36,919 nt of DNA from Scleromatobacter sp038208735 (GCA_038208735.1 JBBQYL010000024.1:1-36919), one strand, 5' to 3'; positions 1 through 9,231 are shown, counted from the stretch's first letter. Notes: a model not told the origin generated them from the sequence alone. Program-made: numbers and translations.

Positions 1-606
1 GATCGCCAGCGCGGCGTCGGCAGGCGCATGGGCGCGGAAGGCGGCGACCAGCAAGTCCATGCCCTTGCTCTCGTGCAGGCGGCCGAGCGAACCCACCAGC
101 AATTGATCCGGACGCAGGCCCAGCTCGGCGCGCAGGTCGCCCGCCATCGGCGCGTGGCGCGGCGCCCAGTTATGGATCACGCTCGCCTCGCCGGCGTAGT
201 CGCCCAGCAGCCCGCGCTGGGTGGAGTTGACGCAGATCAACCCATCCAGGCGCGCGTGGTGATGCGCCTTGTATCCGACGTGCAGCGTGCCGAGGCGATG
301 GGCGTCACCGACGTGCGCCACCGCCTTGCAGGCCGGCCCGAGGTGGCCGTGGACGATATCGGCGCGCAGCCTGCGTGCGAGTCGGTCGACGCGCAAGCCG
401 CGCGCCAGCGGCATCCCCAGCCCGTGGAATGGAACGGCGCCGCCCAGCGCCTCCTCGACCGCGGAACCTCGCATTCCGACGACGTGCACGTGGTGGCCGG
501 CAGCTGCCTGCGCCAATGCGAGATCGACGCAGTGGCGCTCACCGCCGGCAATGCGAGACGAGAAGACGACGTGGACGATGGTCAAGGGAGCGTTGGCGGG
601 GTTCAT
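1..606 (-). CDS. Glycosyltransferase family 4-like, N-terminal part (runs off left edge)
   Basis: This is the first 202 residues of a GT-B-fold glycosyltransferase; the reading frame stays open to base 1, so the gene continues outside the window. The N-terminus carries a beta strand followed by the GGERH acceptor-side loop (residues 21-25), and the second Rossmann domain opens with GSLGRLHESKG (about 172-182), the usual start of the nucleotide-sugar-binding half in family 4. Such enzymes transfer a sugar from a nucleotide donor to lipopolysaccharide, capsule or another glycan on the cytoplasmic face of the inner membrane; the acceptor cannot be read here. The ATG at 606 is the first good start in frame, though no clear ribosome binding site precedes it. 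It is divergent from the kdp operon. The family assignment is secure; the substrate is unknown. Confidence 0.85.
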   Translation of the reverse strand, partial: MNPANAPLTIVHVVFSSRIAGGERHCVDLALAQAAAGHHVHVVGMRGSAVEEALGGAVPFHGLGMPLARGLRVDRLARRLRADIVHGHLGPACKAVAHVGDAHRLGTLHVGYKAHHHARLDGLICVNSTQRGLLGDYAGEASVIHNWAPRHAPMAGDLRAELGLRPDQLLVGSLGRLHESKGMDLLVAAFRAHAPADAALAI

Positions 607-641
607 GGCGAAGCGATGGGATTTTTGTTCGCACCAGCTTA

Positions 642-657
642 CTGACATTCTTGTCAG
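642..657. promoter_or_regulatory. Inverted repeat in the glycosyltransferase/kdp divergent region
   Basis: CTGACA and TGTCAG form a perfect 6-base inverted repeat around TTCT. It lies 36 bases upstream of the glycosyltransferase start, in the 246-base gap (607-852) that must carry divergent promoters. It could be an operator or a small hairpin in the leader of the minus-strand gene. No convincing KdpE box was found in the gap. A TTGACG at 803-808 could be a -35 element for the kdp side, but no good -10 goes with it. Confidence 0.3.
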
Positions 658-852
658 AAACCTGTTGATTCCCTGTCAATCCGCACCATCGAGGGGCGCC
701 GTGCGCCAAATTCGCGCCTGTCTGTAGCGGGCCTGAACCGTCGCCTGCACGCACCCGTCGTTACGAGATCTTTATGCGCACGGCGGGCAATTTACCAACA
801 TCTTGACGAGCGAATTTCTACGATCCATGAATCGTTTTCAGGAGGGCGTCTC

Positions 853-948
853 ATGGATGTCGTTTATGTCGTGCTCGCGGTGGTGTTCTGGCTCTTGATC
901 GCTGGAATGGCCCGCGGCTGCGCGTTGCTTGTCGGAGGAACCAAATGA
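853..948 (+). CDS. 31-residue membrane peptide leading the kdp operon
   Basis: A 31-residue peptide starts at ATG 853 behind a near-perfect ribosome binding site (AGGAGGG, 840-846, six bases before the start). Residues 3-18 are almost entirely hydrophobic (VVYVVLAVVFWLLIAG), so a single membrane helix is expected. Its stop codon overlaps the kdpF start (ATGA, 945-948), which points to translational coupling with the Kdp pump. From memory, short unnamed membrane ORFs upstream of kdpF occur in other proteobacteria, but I cannot name a family. A role as an accessory peptide of the Kdp complex, or simply as a coupling leader, is inference. The strong ribosome binding site and the exact overlap make it very likely to be translated. 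Confidence 0.7.
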   Translation: MDVVYVVLAVVFWLLIAGMARGCALLVGGTK

Positions 949-1037
949 CTTGGCTCCTAGTGCTCGGTGGCGTCGTCTCGGTGGGCCTGCTGGTCTACCT
1001 GGTGATCGCATTGCTTCAACCGGAGAAATTCTCGTGA
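945..1037 (+). CDS. kdpF: KdpF small subunit of the K+-transporting ATPase
   Basis: This 30-residue peptide has one membrane helix (about residues 4-24) and ends LLQPEKFS, matching the KdpF pattern of a hydrophobic helix followed by a short polar tail ending in EKF or EAF. KdpF stabilises the KdpABC complex in the inner membrane. It has its own ribosome binding site (GGAGGAA, 934-940), its start overlaps the preceding peptide (ATGA), and its stop overlaps the kdpA start (GTGA, 1034-1037). The position directly in front of kdpA and the length leave little doubt. Confidence 0.9.
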   Translation: MTWLLVLGGVVSVGLLVYLVIALLQPEKFS

Positions 1038-2824
1038 CCGGCCATTCATGGACCCTGCTGGTGGCCTACAGCCTCGTGCTGCTGCTGCTGGCCATTCCCA
1101 CGGGGCGCTACATCGCCAACGTGATGGAGGGCAGATTCAAGCTGGCGGGCCGGATCGAGGGCGGCCTGTACCGCCTTTGCGGCATCAAGGCCGACATGGA
1201 CATGGGCTGGCTGCAATACGCGCTGGCCATCCTGCTGTTCAACGGCCTGGGCGTGCTCGTCGTCTACGCGATGCAGCGCCTGCAGTTCTGGCTGCCGCTC
1301 AATCCGCAGGCGATGGCCAACCTCTCGCCCGATTCGTCGTTCAACACGGCCATCAGCTTCGTGACCAACACGAACTGGCAGGGCTACAGCGGCGAGCAGG
1401 CGATGAGCTATCTCACGCAGATGCTGGCGCTGGCGGTGCAGAACTTCTTCTCGGCCGCCACAGGCATCGTCGTCGTCATCGCGCTGATCCGCGGCTTCGC
1501 TCGCCACTCGATCAAGGGCATCGGCAACGCCTGGGTCGACCTGACCCGCGTGACGCTGTGGATCCTGTTGCCGCTCTCGTTCGTCTTCGCCGTGTTCTTC
1601 GTCCAGCAAGGGGTCGTGCAGAATTTCGACGCCTACAAGGACGTGCAGACGGTCGAGGTCAACAAGTGGCAGGAGCCGAAGCTGGGTACCGACGGGCAGC
1701 CGATGAAGGACGCCAAGGGCGCGCCGGTGATGGAAGACAAGTCTTCGGATCACCAGACGATCGCCATGGGCCCGGTGGCCTCGCAGGAAGCCATCAAGCT
1801 GCTCGGCACGAATGGCGGCGGCTTCTTCAACGCCAACTCGGCGCACCCGTACGAGAACCCGACGTCGCTGACGAACTTCGTCGAGATGCTGCTGATCTTC
1901 CTGATCCCGGCCGGCCTGTGCTTCACGTTCGGACGCATGGTCTCCGACAAGCGACAGGGCTGGACCGTCTACATCGCCATGTTCGTGTTGTTCGCGGTCG
2001 GCGCGATCGGCGCGATGACGTTCGAACAGCAGGGCAATCCGCAGTTCGCGGCGCTCGGCGTCGACCAGTCCATGACCGCCAGCCAGTCCGGGGGCAACAT
2101 GGAAGGCAAGGAGACCCGGTTCGGCATCGCGGACTCCGGGCTGTTTGCGACCATCACCACCGACGCGTCATGCGGCGCCGTCAACGCCTGGCACGACTCC
2201 TTCACCCCGCTCGGCGGCATGGTACCGCTGGTCAACATGCAGCTCGGCGAAGTGGTGTTCGGCGGTGTCGGAACCGGTCTCTACGGCATGTTGATCTTCG
2301 CCATCCTCGCTGTGTTCATCGCCGGGCTGATGATCGGGCGGACGCCGGAATACCTGGGCAAGAAGATCGAGTCGTACGAGATGAAGATGACGTCGATCGC
2401 CATCCTCGTCACGCCGCTGCTGGTCCTCGCCGGAACGGCCATCGCGGTCATGACGGACGCGGGCAAGGCCGGCATCGCCAACCCCGGCGCCCACGGCTAC
2501 TCCGAGATCCTGTACGCCTTCACGTCCGCGGCCAACAACAACGGCAGCGCCTTCGGCGGGCTGTCGGCGAACACGCCGTTCTACAACACGATGCTCGCCA
2601 TCGCGATGTGGTTCGGACGTTTCGGCGTGATCGTGCCCGTTCTGGCGATCGCCGGCTCGATGGCCGCGAAGAAGCGCATCGCGGTGACGGAAGGAACCAT
2701 GCCCACGCACGGCCCGCTGTTCATCTCGCTGCTCATCGGCGTGGTGCTTTTGGTCGGCCTGCTGAACTATGTCCCGGCGCTCGCGCTCGGACCCGTGATC
2801 GAGCACCTCGTGCTCTGGAAGTGA
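1034..2824 (+). CDS. kdpA: KdpA, K+-channel-like subunit of the Kdp ATPase
   Basis: KdpA is the potassium-selective, channel-like membrane subunit of the high-affinity KdpFABC pump. The protein has 596 residues from a GTG start at 1034, overlapping the kdpF stop; GGAG at 1022-1025 serves as ribosome binding site. The first residues are a hydrophobic helix (WTLLVAYSLVLLLLAIPTG). All four selectivity-filter loops can be recognised: TNTNWQGYSGE, GTNGGGFFNANSAHP, CGAVNAWHDSFTPLGG and SAANNNGSAFGGL. It is about 40 residues longer than the E. coli protein, mostly in a hydrophilic stretch before the second filter loop. kdpB follows after 8 bases. Confidence 0.97.
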   Translation: MTGHSWTLLVAYSLVLLLLAIPTGRYIANVMEGRFKLAGRIEGGLYRLCGIKADMDMGWLQYALAILLFNGLGVLVVYAMQRLQFWLPLNPQAMANLSPDSSFNTAISFVTNTNWQGYSGEQAMSYLTQMLALAVQNFFSAATGIVVVIALIRGFARHSIKGIGNAWVDLTRVTLWILLPLSFVFAVFFVQQGVVQNFDAYKDVQTVEVNKWQEPKLGTDGQPMKDAKGAPVMEDKSSDHQTIAMGPVASQEAIKLLGTNGGGFFNANSAHPYENPTSLTNFVEMLLIFLIPAGLCFTFGRMVSDKRQGWTVYIAMFVLFAVGAIGAMTFEQQGNPQFAALGVDQSMTASQSGGNMEGKETRFGIADSGLFATITTDASCGAVNAWHDSFTPLGGMVPLVNMQLGEVVFGGVGTGLYGMLIFAILAVFIAGLMIGRTPEYLGKKIESYEMKMTSIAILVTPLLVLAGTAIAVMTDAGKAGIANPGAHGYSEILYAFTSAANNNGSAFGGLSANTPFYNTMLAIAMWFGRFGVIVPVLAIAGSMAAKKRIAVTEGTMPTHGPLFISLLIGVVLLVGLLNYVPALALGPVIEHLVLWK

Positions 2825-2832
2825 GCTCAAAC

Positions 2833-4917
2833 ATGACTCGCAATACGTTTACCCTGTTCGACCCCAAGCTGGTGAAACCGGCCATCCGGGACTCGTTCGT
2901 CAAGCTGGATCCTCGCGTCCAGTGGCGCAACCCGGTGATGTTCGTCGTCTATGTCGGCAGCATCATCACCAGCCTGCTCTTCGTCCAGGCCCTCACGGGC
3001 AAGAGCGAGGCGTCCGCGGGCTTCATCCTGGCCATCGCGCTGTGGCTGTGGTTCACGGTGCTGTTCGCCAACTTCGCCGAGGCCCTGGCCGAAGGCCGCA
3101 GCAAGGCGCAGGCGGCCTCGCTGCGCAGCCTCAAGAGGGAAACCTGGGCCAAGAAGCTGTCCGAGCCCGTCTCCACCGCCAAGTGGATCCCGATCGAATC
3201 GCAGGATCTGCGCAAGGGCGACGCGATCTACGTGATCGCCGGCGACGTGGTGCCGGCCGATGGCGAGGTCATCGAAGGCGTCGCCTCGGTCGACGAGAGC
3301 GCGATCACCGGCGAGTCGGCCCCGGTCATCCGGGAGTCGGGCGGCGATTTCTCGGCCGTGACCGGCGGCACGCGCGTGCTGTCCGACTGGATCGTGGTGC
3401 GTGTCACCGCCAATCCGGGCGAGACCTTCGTCGACCGCATGATCGCCATGGTCGAGAGCGCGAAGCGCCAGAAGACGCCCAACGAGATCGCGCTGACGAT
3501 CCTGCTGGTGGCGCTGACCATCGTGTTCCTGGGCGTCACCGTCACGCTGATGCCGTTCTCGCTGTTCAGCGTCGAGGCCGCCAAGGCCGGGGCGCCGGTG
3601 ACGGTGACCGTGCTGATCGCGCTGCTCGTGTGCCTGATCCCGACCACCATCGCGGGCCTGCTGTCGGCCATCGGCGTGGCCGGCATGAGCCGCATGATGC
3701 AGGCCAACGTGATCGCCACCTCCGGACGCGCCGTGGAGGCCGCCGGCGACGTCGACGTGCTCCTGCTCGACAAGACCGGCACCATCACGCTGGGCAACCG
3801 CCAGGCGGATGCGTTCCTGGTCGCGCCGGGCGTCAAGGAGGCGGAGCTGGCGGACATCGCGCAGCTGGCGTCGCTCGCGGACGAAACGCCCGAAGGCCGC
3901 AGCGTCGTGGTGCTCGCGAAACAGAAGTTCAACCTGCGCGAACGCGACATCCAGTCGCTCGGCGCGCAGTTCGTGCACTTCTCCGCGCAGACCCGGATGA
4001 GCGGCGTCGACATGCAGGGCGCCGAAGGCACCCCCGTTCGCCAGATCCGCAAGGGCGCCGCCACCGCCATCCGCAAGCACGTCGAATCGCTGGGCGGCAC
4101 CTTTCCGCCGGCCCTGGTGACCACCATCGACGACGTCTCGCGCCGCGGCAGCACGCCGCTGGTGGTGTGCGACGGCACGCGCGTGATGGGCGTGATCGAG
4201 CTCAAGGACATCATCAAGGGCGGCATCAAGGAGCGCTTCGCCGAGCTGCGCCGGATGGGCATCAAGACGGTGATGGTGACCGGCGACAACAAGCTCACCG
4301 CCGCGGCGATCGCGGCGGAGGCGGGCGTCGACGACTTCCTGGCCGAGGCGACGCCCGAGCAGAAGCTCGCGCTGATCCGCGAGTACCAGTCGCAGGGCAA
4401 GCTGGTGGCGATGACCGGCGACGGCACCAACGATGCGCCCGCGCTGGCGCAGGCCGACGTGGCCGTGGCGATGAACTCGGGCACGCAGGCCGCGAAGGAG
4501 GCCGGCAACATGGTCGACCTCGACAGCAATCCGACCAAGCTCATCGAGATCGTGGAGACCGGCAAGCAGATGCTGATGACACGCGGCTCGCTGACGACGT
4601 TCAGCATCGCCAACGACGTCGCCAAGTATTTCGCCATCATCCCGGCGGCGTTCGTCACCACCTATCCGCAGCTCGCCGCGCTCAACGTGATGCGCCTGGC
4701 CAGCCCGAACTCGGCGGTGCTGTCGGCCGTGATCTTCAACGCGCTGGTCATCATCTTCCTGATCCCGCTGGCGCTCAAGGGCGTCAAGTACCGCGCCGTC
4801 GGCGCCGCGCTGCTGCTGCGCCGCAACCTCGCCGTCTACGGCCTCGGCGGCGTCGTCGTGCCGTTCGTCGGCATCAAGCTGATCGACATGGTCCTCAGTG
4901 TCGTCGGCTTCGTCTGA
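2833..4917 (+). CDS. kdpB: KdpB, catalytic P-type ATPase subunit
   Basis: KdpB hydrolyses ATP and drives K+ uptake through KdpA. The 694-residue product begins at ATG 2833. Family landmarks are all present: the actuator motif TGES, with its serine at residue 162 (the same number as the regulatory Ser162 of the E. coli enzyme); the phosphorylation motif DKTGT with Asp313; the nucleotide-domain motif MVTGDNKLTA; and the hinge motif TGDGTNDAPAL. The membrane helices at the N-terminus, after the actuator domain and at the C-terminus fit the family. It sits between kdpA and kdpC in the usual order. Confidence 0.98.
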   Translation: MTRNTFTLFDPKLVKPAIRDSFVKLDPRVQWRNPVMFVVYVGSIITSLLFVQALTGKSEASAGFILAIALWLWFTVLFANFAEALAEGRSKAQAASLRSLKRETWAKKLSEPVSTAKWIPIESQDLRKGDAIYVIAGDVVPADGEVIEGVASVDESAITGESAPVIRESGGDFSAVTGGTRVLSDWIVVRVTANPGETFVDRMIAMVESAKRQKTPNEIALTILLVALTIVFLGVTVTLMPFSLFSVEAAKAGAPVTVTVLIALLVCLIPTTIAGLLSAIGVAGMSRMMQANVIATSGRAVEAAGDVDVLLLDKTGTITLGNRQADAFLVAPGVKEAELADIAQLASLADETPEGRSVVVLAKQKFNLRERDIQSLGAQFVHFSAQTRMSGVDMQGAEGTPVRQIRKGAATAIRKHVESLGGTFPPALVTTIDDVSRRGSTPLVVCDGTRVMGVIELKDIIKGGIKERFAELRRMGIKTVMVTGDNKLTAAAIAAEAGVDDFLAEATPEQKLALIREYQSQGKLVAMTGDGTNDAPALAQADVAVAMNSGTQAAKEAGNMVDLDSNPTKLIEIVETGKQMLMTRGSLTTFSIANDVAKYFAIIPAAFVTTYPQLAALNVMRLASPNSAVLSAVIFNALVIIFLIPLALKGVKYRAVGAALLLRRNLAVYGLGGVVVPFVGIKLIDMVLSVVGFV

Positions 4918-4930
4918 ACTGGAGTTCCCC

Positions 4931-5509
4931 ATGAAAGCAATGATTCGTCCCGCCGTCAGCCTGTTCGTCTTGCTGACCGTCGTCACCGGCGTGCTGTATC
5001 CGCTCGCCGTCACCGGCGTCGCCAAGGCCGCCTTTCCTCACCAGGCCGCGGGCAGCCTGATCGTGCGGGACGGCAAGACGGTGGGCTCGTCGCTCATCGG
5101 CCAGAACTTCAGCGATCCGAAGTACTTCTGGGGCCGTCCGTCGGCCACGTCGCCGATGGCCAACAACGGCCAGGGCTCCAGCGGCTCCAACCTGGGCCCG
5201 TTGAACCCGGCGCTCACCGATGCCATCAAGGGTCGCGCCGATGCGCTGCGAGCGGCCGACCCGGGCAACAAGGCCGCGGTGCCGGTCGACCTCGTCACCA
5301 CGTCCGCCAGCGGCCTGGATCCCGAGATCAGCGTCGCCGCGGCGCAGTACCAGGCCGCCCGCATCGCGCGACTGCGTGGCGTCTCGCAAGCCATCGTCGA
5401 AGACATCATCGCGCGGCACACCGAGGGCCGCCTGCTGGGCCTGCTCGGCGAGCCGCGCGTCAACGTCCTCGACATGAACCTCGAACTTCAGCACCCCAGT
5501 GCGTCCTGA
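4931..5509 (+). CDS. kdpC: KdpC subunit of the Kdp ATPase
   Basis: KdpC is the single-span subunit with a periplasmic domain that raises nucleotide affinity of the complex. The 192-residue product starts at ATG 4931 (MKAMIRPAVSLF), preceded by GGAG at 4921-4924. An in-frame start further upstream would add residues that KdpC proteins lack. One N-terminal helix is followed by the typical KdpC stretches GSSLIGQNFSDPKYFWGRPS and SGSNLGPLNP, and DPEISVAAAQYQAARIA nearer the C-terminus. The gene starts 13 bases after kdpB ends. Confidence 0.96.
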   Translation: MKAMIRPAVSLFVLLTVVTGVLYPLAVTGVAKAAFPHQAAGSLIVRDGKTVGSSLIGQNFSDPKYFWGRPSATSPMANNGQGSSGSNLGPLNPALTDAIKGRADALRAADPGNKAAVPVDLVTTSASGLDPEISVAAAQYQAARIARLRGVSQAIVEDIIARHTEGRLLGLLGEPRVNVLDMNLELQHPSAS

Positions 5510-5542
5510 GTTCGACCTCCTTCTTTCTTCATACCCATTCCC

Positions 5543-6397
5543 ATGAACTCGACTCGCATCCTGTCCGGCGCCTGCGCGCTGGCATCCTTCCTTCTCCTGG
5601 CCGCGTCCCCGGCGCATGCCGACGACGCGCCGGCCGCCACACCCTTCGTGACCGCGACCACCAACGTCAACCTCGTGAGCGACTACCGCTTCCGCGGCAT
5701 CGACCAGACCTGGGGCAAGCCGGCCATCCAGGGCGGCGCCGACCTCGTGCTGGCCAACGGCCTCTATGCCGGCGTGTGGGCGTCCAACGTGTCCGGCAAC
5801 TCGTATCCCGGCGGCAGCCTCGAGATGGACTACTACGCCGGCTACAACGGCAAGTTCAGCGACGACTTCGGCTACACCGTGGGCGGCTACGGCTATTACT
5901 ATCCGGGCGCCAACTTCAACAAGTCGGCGTGCGGCTCGGCGGCGTACCCGGCCCCGTGCGCGCTGCCGTCGCAGTCGTTGAACACGTTCGAGCTCAACGC
6001 CGGCGTGTCCTGGAAGTGGATCGCCTACAAGCTGTCGGTCTCGACCGGCGACTACTTTGGCGCCAACCGCTCGACGGGCTACTCGGGCCACACCAGCGGA
6101 ACGCTGTACCACGACCTGTCGGCCACATGGGCCATCACCGACGACATCAGCCTGGTGGGCCACGTGGGGCACACGGACGTCAAGGCGACCTACGCCGGCG
6201 TCGACCCCGACTACACCGACTACCGCGTGACGCTCAGCAAGACCTTCACGGGGGGCTGGAGTGTGTCCGCGGCCGGCGCCGGGGCGAACAACGACAGGTT
6301 CTATCGTCCGCCGGTGGGCGGGCTGTCATACGGCAACGCCCAGACCCGCGACGTGAACAAGCCGGTGTTCATCGTCCAGGTCGGCCGCACGTTCTGA
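5543..6397 (+). CDS. TorF-type putative outer-membrane porin within the kdp operon
   Basis: A 284-residue protein with a clear signal peptide (about residues 1-26, ending SPAHA) and the opening VNLVSDYRFRGIDQT, the hallmark of the TorF/Gcw_chp family of proteobacterial outer-membrane proteins (model TIGR02001). The rest is rich in alternating aromatic and small residues, as in beta barrels, and ends in Phe. It lies 33 bases after kdpC and 10 bases before kdpD on the same strand, so it is probably co-transcribed with them. A role in letting K+ or a counter-ion cross the outer membrane under K+ limitation is inference from position only. No obvious ribosome binding site is seen. Confidence 0.85.
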   Translation: MNSTRILSGACALASFLLLAASPAHADDAPAATPFVTATTNVNLVSDYRFRGIDQTWGKPAIQGGADLVLANGLYAGVWASNVSGNSYPGGSLEMDYYAGYNGKFSDDFGYTVGGYGYYYPGANFNKSACGSAAYPAPCALPSQSLNTFELNAGVSWKWIAYKLSVSTGDYFGANRSTGYSGHTSGTLYHDLSATWAITDDISLVGHVGHTDVKATYAGVDPDYTDYRVTLSKTFTGGWSVSAAGAGANNDRFYRPPVGGLSYGNAQTRDVNKPVFIVQVGRTF

Positions 6398-6407
6398 TGC
6401 CGACACG

Positions 6408-9134
6408 ATGACCGACAGTCGACCCGACCCCGACCGCCTTCTCGCCCGGATCAAGGACGAGGAGGTGCAGGCTCGCCGAGGAAAGCTCAAGCTGTTCTTC
6501 GGCGCGTCCGCGGGCGTCGGCAAGACGTTCGCCATGCTCTCGGCGGCCAGGGTGCAGCAACAGCAGGGTGTCGACGTCGTCATCGGAGTCATCGAGACGC
6601 ATGGCCGCGCGGAGACGGAGGCGCTGGTCACGGGTCTTCCAAAGCTCGAGCTGAAGGAGATCCGCTACCGCGATCGCGTCCTGCGCGAGTTCGATCTCGA
6701 CGGCACGTTGGAGCGCAAGCCCCAACTGGTGCTCGTCGACGAGCTGGCGCACTCCAACGTGGCGGGATCCCGCCACGCGAAGCGCTGGCAGGACGTCGAG
6801 GAGCTGCTGGACGCGGGCATCGACGTCTGGTCGGCGATGAACGTCCAGCACCTGGAGAGCCTCAACGACATCGTCACCGGGATCACCGGCATCCGGGTGT
6901 GGGAGACGGTGCCCGACCGTGTGTTCGACGCGACCGACGAAGTCGTCATCGTCGACCTGCCGCCGGACGACCTGTTGCTGCGCCTCAAGGAGGGCAAGGT
7001 CTACCTGCCGCAACAGGCGGAGCGCGCGGTGCGCAACTTCTTCCGCAAGGGCAACCTGATCGCGCTGCGCGAGCTGGCGCTGCGGCGCACGGCCGATCGG
7101 GTCGACAGCGAGATGCTGCGGTACCGGCGCAACCTCCAGGCCGCACCGGTGTGGCAGACGCGCGAGTCCATCCTGCTCTGCGTCGGCCCGGACGATCGCT
7201 CGGAGAAGCTGGTGCGGACGACGGCCCGCCTGTCCGCGCAACTGGGCGTGCCCTGGCATTGCATCTACGTGGAGACGCCGGCCTTGCAGCGGCTGCCCGA
7301 TGCCACGCGCCAGCGCGTGCTTCAGCTGCTGAAATCAGCGGAGGACAGCGGCGCCATCACCGCGGTGCTGAGCGGCAGCTCCGTGGCGGGGAGCATCGTC
7401 CGCTACGCGCACGAGCACAACCTGCCTCGCGTGGTGCTCGGCCGTGACACCCACCGCCGGTACCGCCCGTGGAAGCCCAGACTGGCCGAGACCGTCGGCT
7501 CGATGGCGGACGATCTCGACCTGCTGCAGGTGGCGTTGCCCGAGCGCGTTGGCGGCGGCTCGCACGCCAAGGACCGCCGGATCAGCGTCCACGAGAAGGA
7601 TTCGATCGCCTGGGCCAGCTACTTCTGGAGCGCGGCGATCTGCGGCGCGGTGACGCTCGCCGTGGCGCCGCTCACGCCGATGCTGGACGGCGCGAACATC
7701 GTGATGGTGTTCCTGCTGGCGGTGGTGGGCGTCGCCATCCGGTTCGGCCGGGGACCGGCCGTGTTGGCGTCGCTGCTCACCGTGGGCATGTTCGACTTCT
7801 TCTACGTGCCGCCACGCTTCAGCTTCAGCGTGACCGACGCCCAATATCTGCTGACTTTCGGCGTCATGCTGGTGGTGGCGCTGGTCATCGGGCAGCTCAC
7901 GGCCGGCCTCAAGTTCCAGGCGCGCGTCGCCCGCCTGCGCGAGGAGCGGGTGCGCGCGATGTACGCCATGTCGCGCGATCTTTCCGGGGCGCTGATGCCC
8001 GAGCAGATTGCCGAGATCGGCGCCCGCTTCATGAAGTCCGAGTTCGGCGCGACGGCGGCCCTGATCGTTCCCGACATGGAGGATCTACTGCACGGCGCCG
8101 TGCACGCCGAGGGCCAGCCCGAGGGGATGGATGTCGGCGTCGCGCAGTGGGCGTTCGACCACGACGAGGCGGCGGGGTACGGTACCAACACGCTCGCGGC
8201 CGCGCCGGTGCTGTACATGCCCCTCAAGGCGCCCATGCGCATGCGTGGCGTGCTGGCCATCTCCACCAACAGCCCGGAAAGGCTGGCCGGCCCGGAGCAG
8301 CGCCGCCTGCTGGACACCTGCGCGTCACTGCTGGCAATCTCGCTCGAGCGGATCCACTACGTCGACGTCGCGCAGACCGTCACCGTGCAGATGGAATCGG
8401 AGCGACTCCGGAATTCGCTGCTCGCCGCGATCTCCCACGACTTGCGAACGCCGCTGTCGGCGCTCGTCGGCATGGCGGAATCGCTGACCATGGCGAAGCT
8501 GCCCGTCTCCTCCGTCGAACTCGAGACCGCGCAACGGATCAGGGACGCCGCCATGCGGATGAACTCGATGGTCAGCAACCTGCTCGACATGGCGCGGCTG
8601 CAGTCCGGTCCGGTGAAGCTGAACCGCCAGTGGCAGCCCCTGGAAGAAGTGATCGGTACCGCCCTGAAGGCGATGAGCAGCGTCCTCGAGCATCGACGTG
8701 TCAAGGTCGCGCTGGCGGACGATCTGCCGCTGGTCGACATCGATGCGGTGCTGTTCGAGCGCGTGCTCTGCAACCTGCTCGAGAACGCTGCCAAGTACAC
8801 GCCGGCGGGAAGCCCGATCGACATCGTGGCGGAAGCCGTCGGCGACCAGGTCGTCATCCAGGTGGACGATAGCGGTCCGGGGCTTCCCAAAGGCAAGGAG
8901 TCCGCCATCTTCGACATGTTCGAACGAGGCCGCAAGGAAAGCTCGACGCCGGGCGTCGGCCTCGGCCTGGCCATCTGCCGCGCCATCGTGGAGGCGCATG
9001 GCGGAAGGATCGGCGGCGAGACGAGGCCGCAGGGTGGCGCGCGATTCACGATCGAATTGCCGCGTGGCGCCCCACCGAGCCTCGACGACCTGGATCAGCT
9101 CGAGCCGGGCGATGAGGACTGCGACGGCCCGTGA
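6408..9134 (+). CDS. kdpD: KdpD osmosensitive K+ sensor histidine kinase
   Basis: KdpD senses K+ limitation and controls kdp expression through KdpE. The 908-residue protein has the full domain order: the N-terminal KdpD domain with Walker A (GASAGVGKT, residues 32-40) and the acidic Walker B motif VDELAHSN (110-117); a universal-stress-like domain (about 250-370); the four-helix DUF4118 membrane block (about 400-500); a GAF-like linker; and a kinase core with the phospho-acceptor in SHDLRTPLSALVG (His677). The ATP-binding domain follows, with DSGPGLPKG and GVGLGLAICRAI. Nothing is missing from the kinase, but no kdpE follows: only 102 bases separate it from an unrelated glycosidase gene. Confidence 0.97.
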   Translation: MTDSRPDPDRLLARIKDEEVQARRGKLKLFFGASAGVGKTFAMLSAARVQQQQGVDVVIGVIETHGRAETEALVTGLPKLELKEIRYRDRVLREFDLDGTLERKPQLVLVDELAHSNVAGSRHAKRWQDVEELLDAGIDVWSAMNVQHLESLNDIVTGITGIRVWETVPDRVFDATDEVVIVDLPPDDLLLRLKEGKVYLPQQAERAVRNFFRKGNLIALRELALRRTADRVDSEMLRYRRNLQAAPVWQTRESILLCVGPDDRSEKLVRTTARLSAQLGVPWHCIYVETPALQRLPDATRQRVLQLLKSAEDSGAITAVLSGSSVAGSIVRYAHEHNLPRVVLGRDTHRRYRPWKPRLAETVGSMADDLDLLQVALPERVGGGSHAKDRRISVHEKDSIAWASYFWSAAICGAVTLAVAPLTPMLDGANIVMVFLLAVVGVAIRFGRGPAVLASLLTVGMFDFFYVPPRFSFSVTDAQYLLTFGVMLVVALVIGQLTAGLKFQARVARLREERVRAMYAMSRDLSGALMPEQIAEIGARFMKSEFGATAALIVPDMEDLLHGAVHAEGQPEGMDVGVAQWAFDHDEAAGYGTNTLAAAPVLYMPLKAPMRMRGVLAISTNSPERLAGPEQRRLLDTCASLLAISLERIHYVDVAQTVTVQMESERLRNSLLAAISHDLRTPLSALVGMAESLTMAKLPVSSVELETAQRIRDAAMRMNSMVSNLLDMARLQSGPVKLNRQWQPLEEVIGTALKAMSSVLEHRRVKVALADDLPLVDIDAVLFERVLCNLLENAAKYTPAGSPIDIVAEAVGDQVVIQVDDSGPGLPKGKESAIFDMFERGRKESSTPGVGLGLAICRAIVEAHGGRIGGETRPQGGARFTIELPRGAPPSLDDLDQLEPGDEDCDGP

Positions 9135-9225
9135 GCGTGGACCTTCCGCGCCGCGCAAGTGGGAGCGCCGGTCGGGCACGTCGCCCATCCCGGCATTTGG
9201 CAGAATCCGGCAGGGGCCTGAAACC

Positions 9226-9231
9226 AGGGAG
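9226..9231 (+). promoter_or_regulatory. Ribosome binding site that decides a TTG start
   Basis: AGGGAG lies five bases before the TTG at 9237. That TTG is the codon that opens a clean signal peptide, and no ATG is found at an equally good place, so the pair supports the non-standard start. Confidence 0.6.

Noticed and set aside
1048..4917. A 1289-residue frame suggesting a KdpA-KdpB fusion
   Set aside because: The first 595 codons are kdpA read out of frame. The real kdpA is in another frame and ends at 2824; kdpB starts at ATG 2833.
2827..5025. A long open frame antisense to kdpB and kdpC
   Set aside because: It has an Arg/Asp/His-rich composition and no recognisable domain, while the plus strand encodes complete Kdp subunits.
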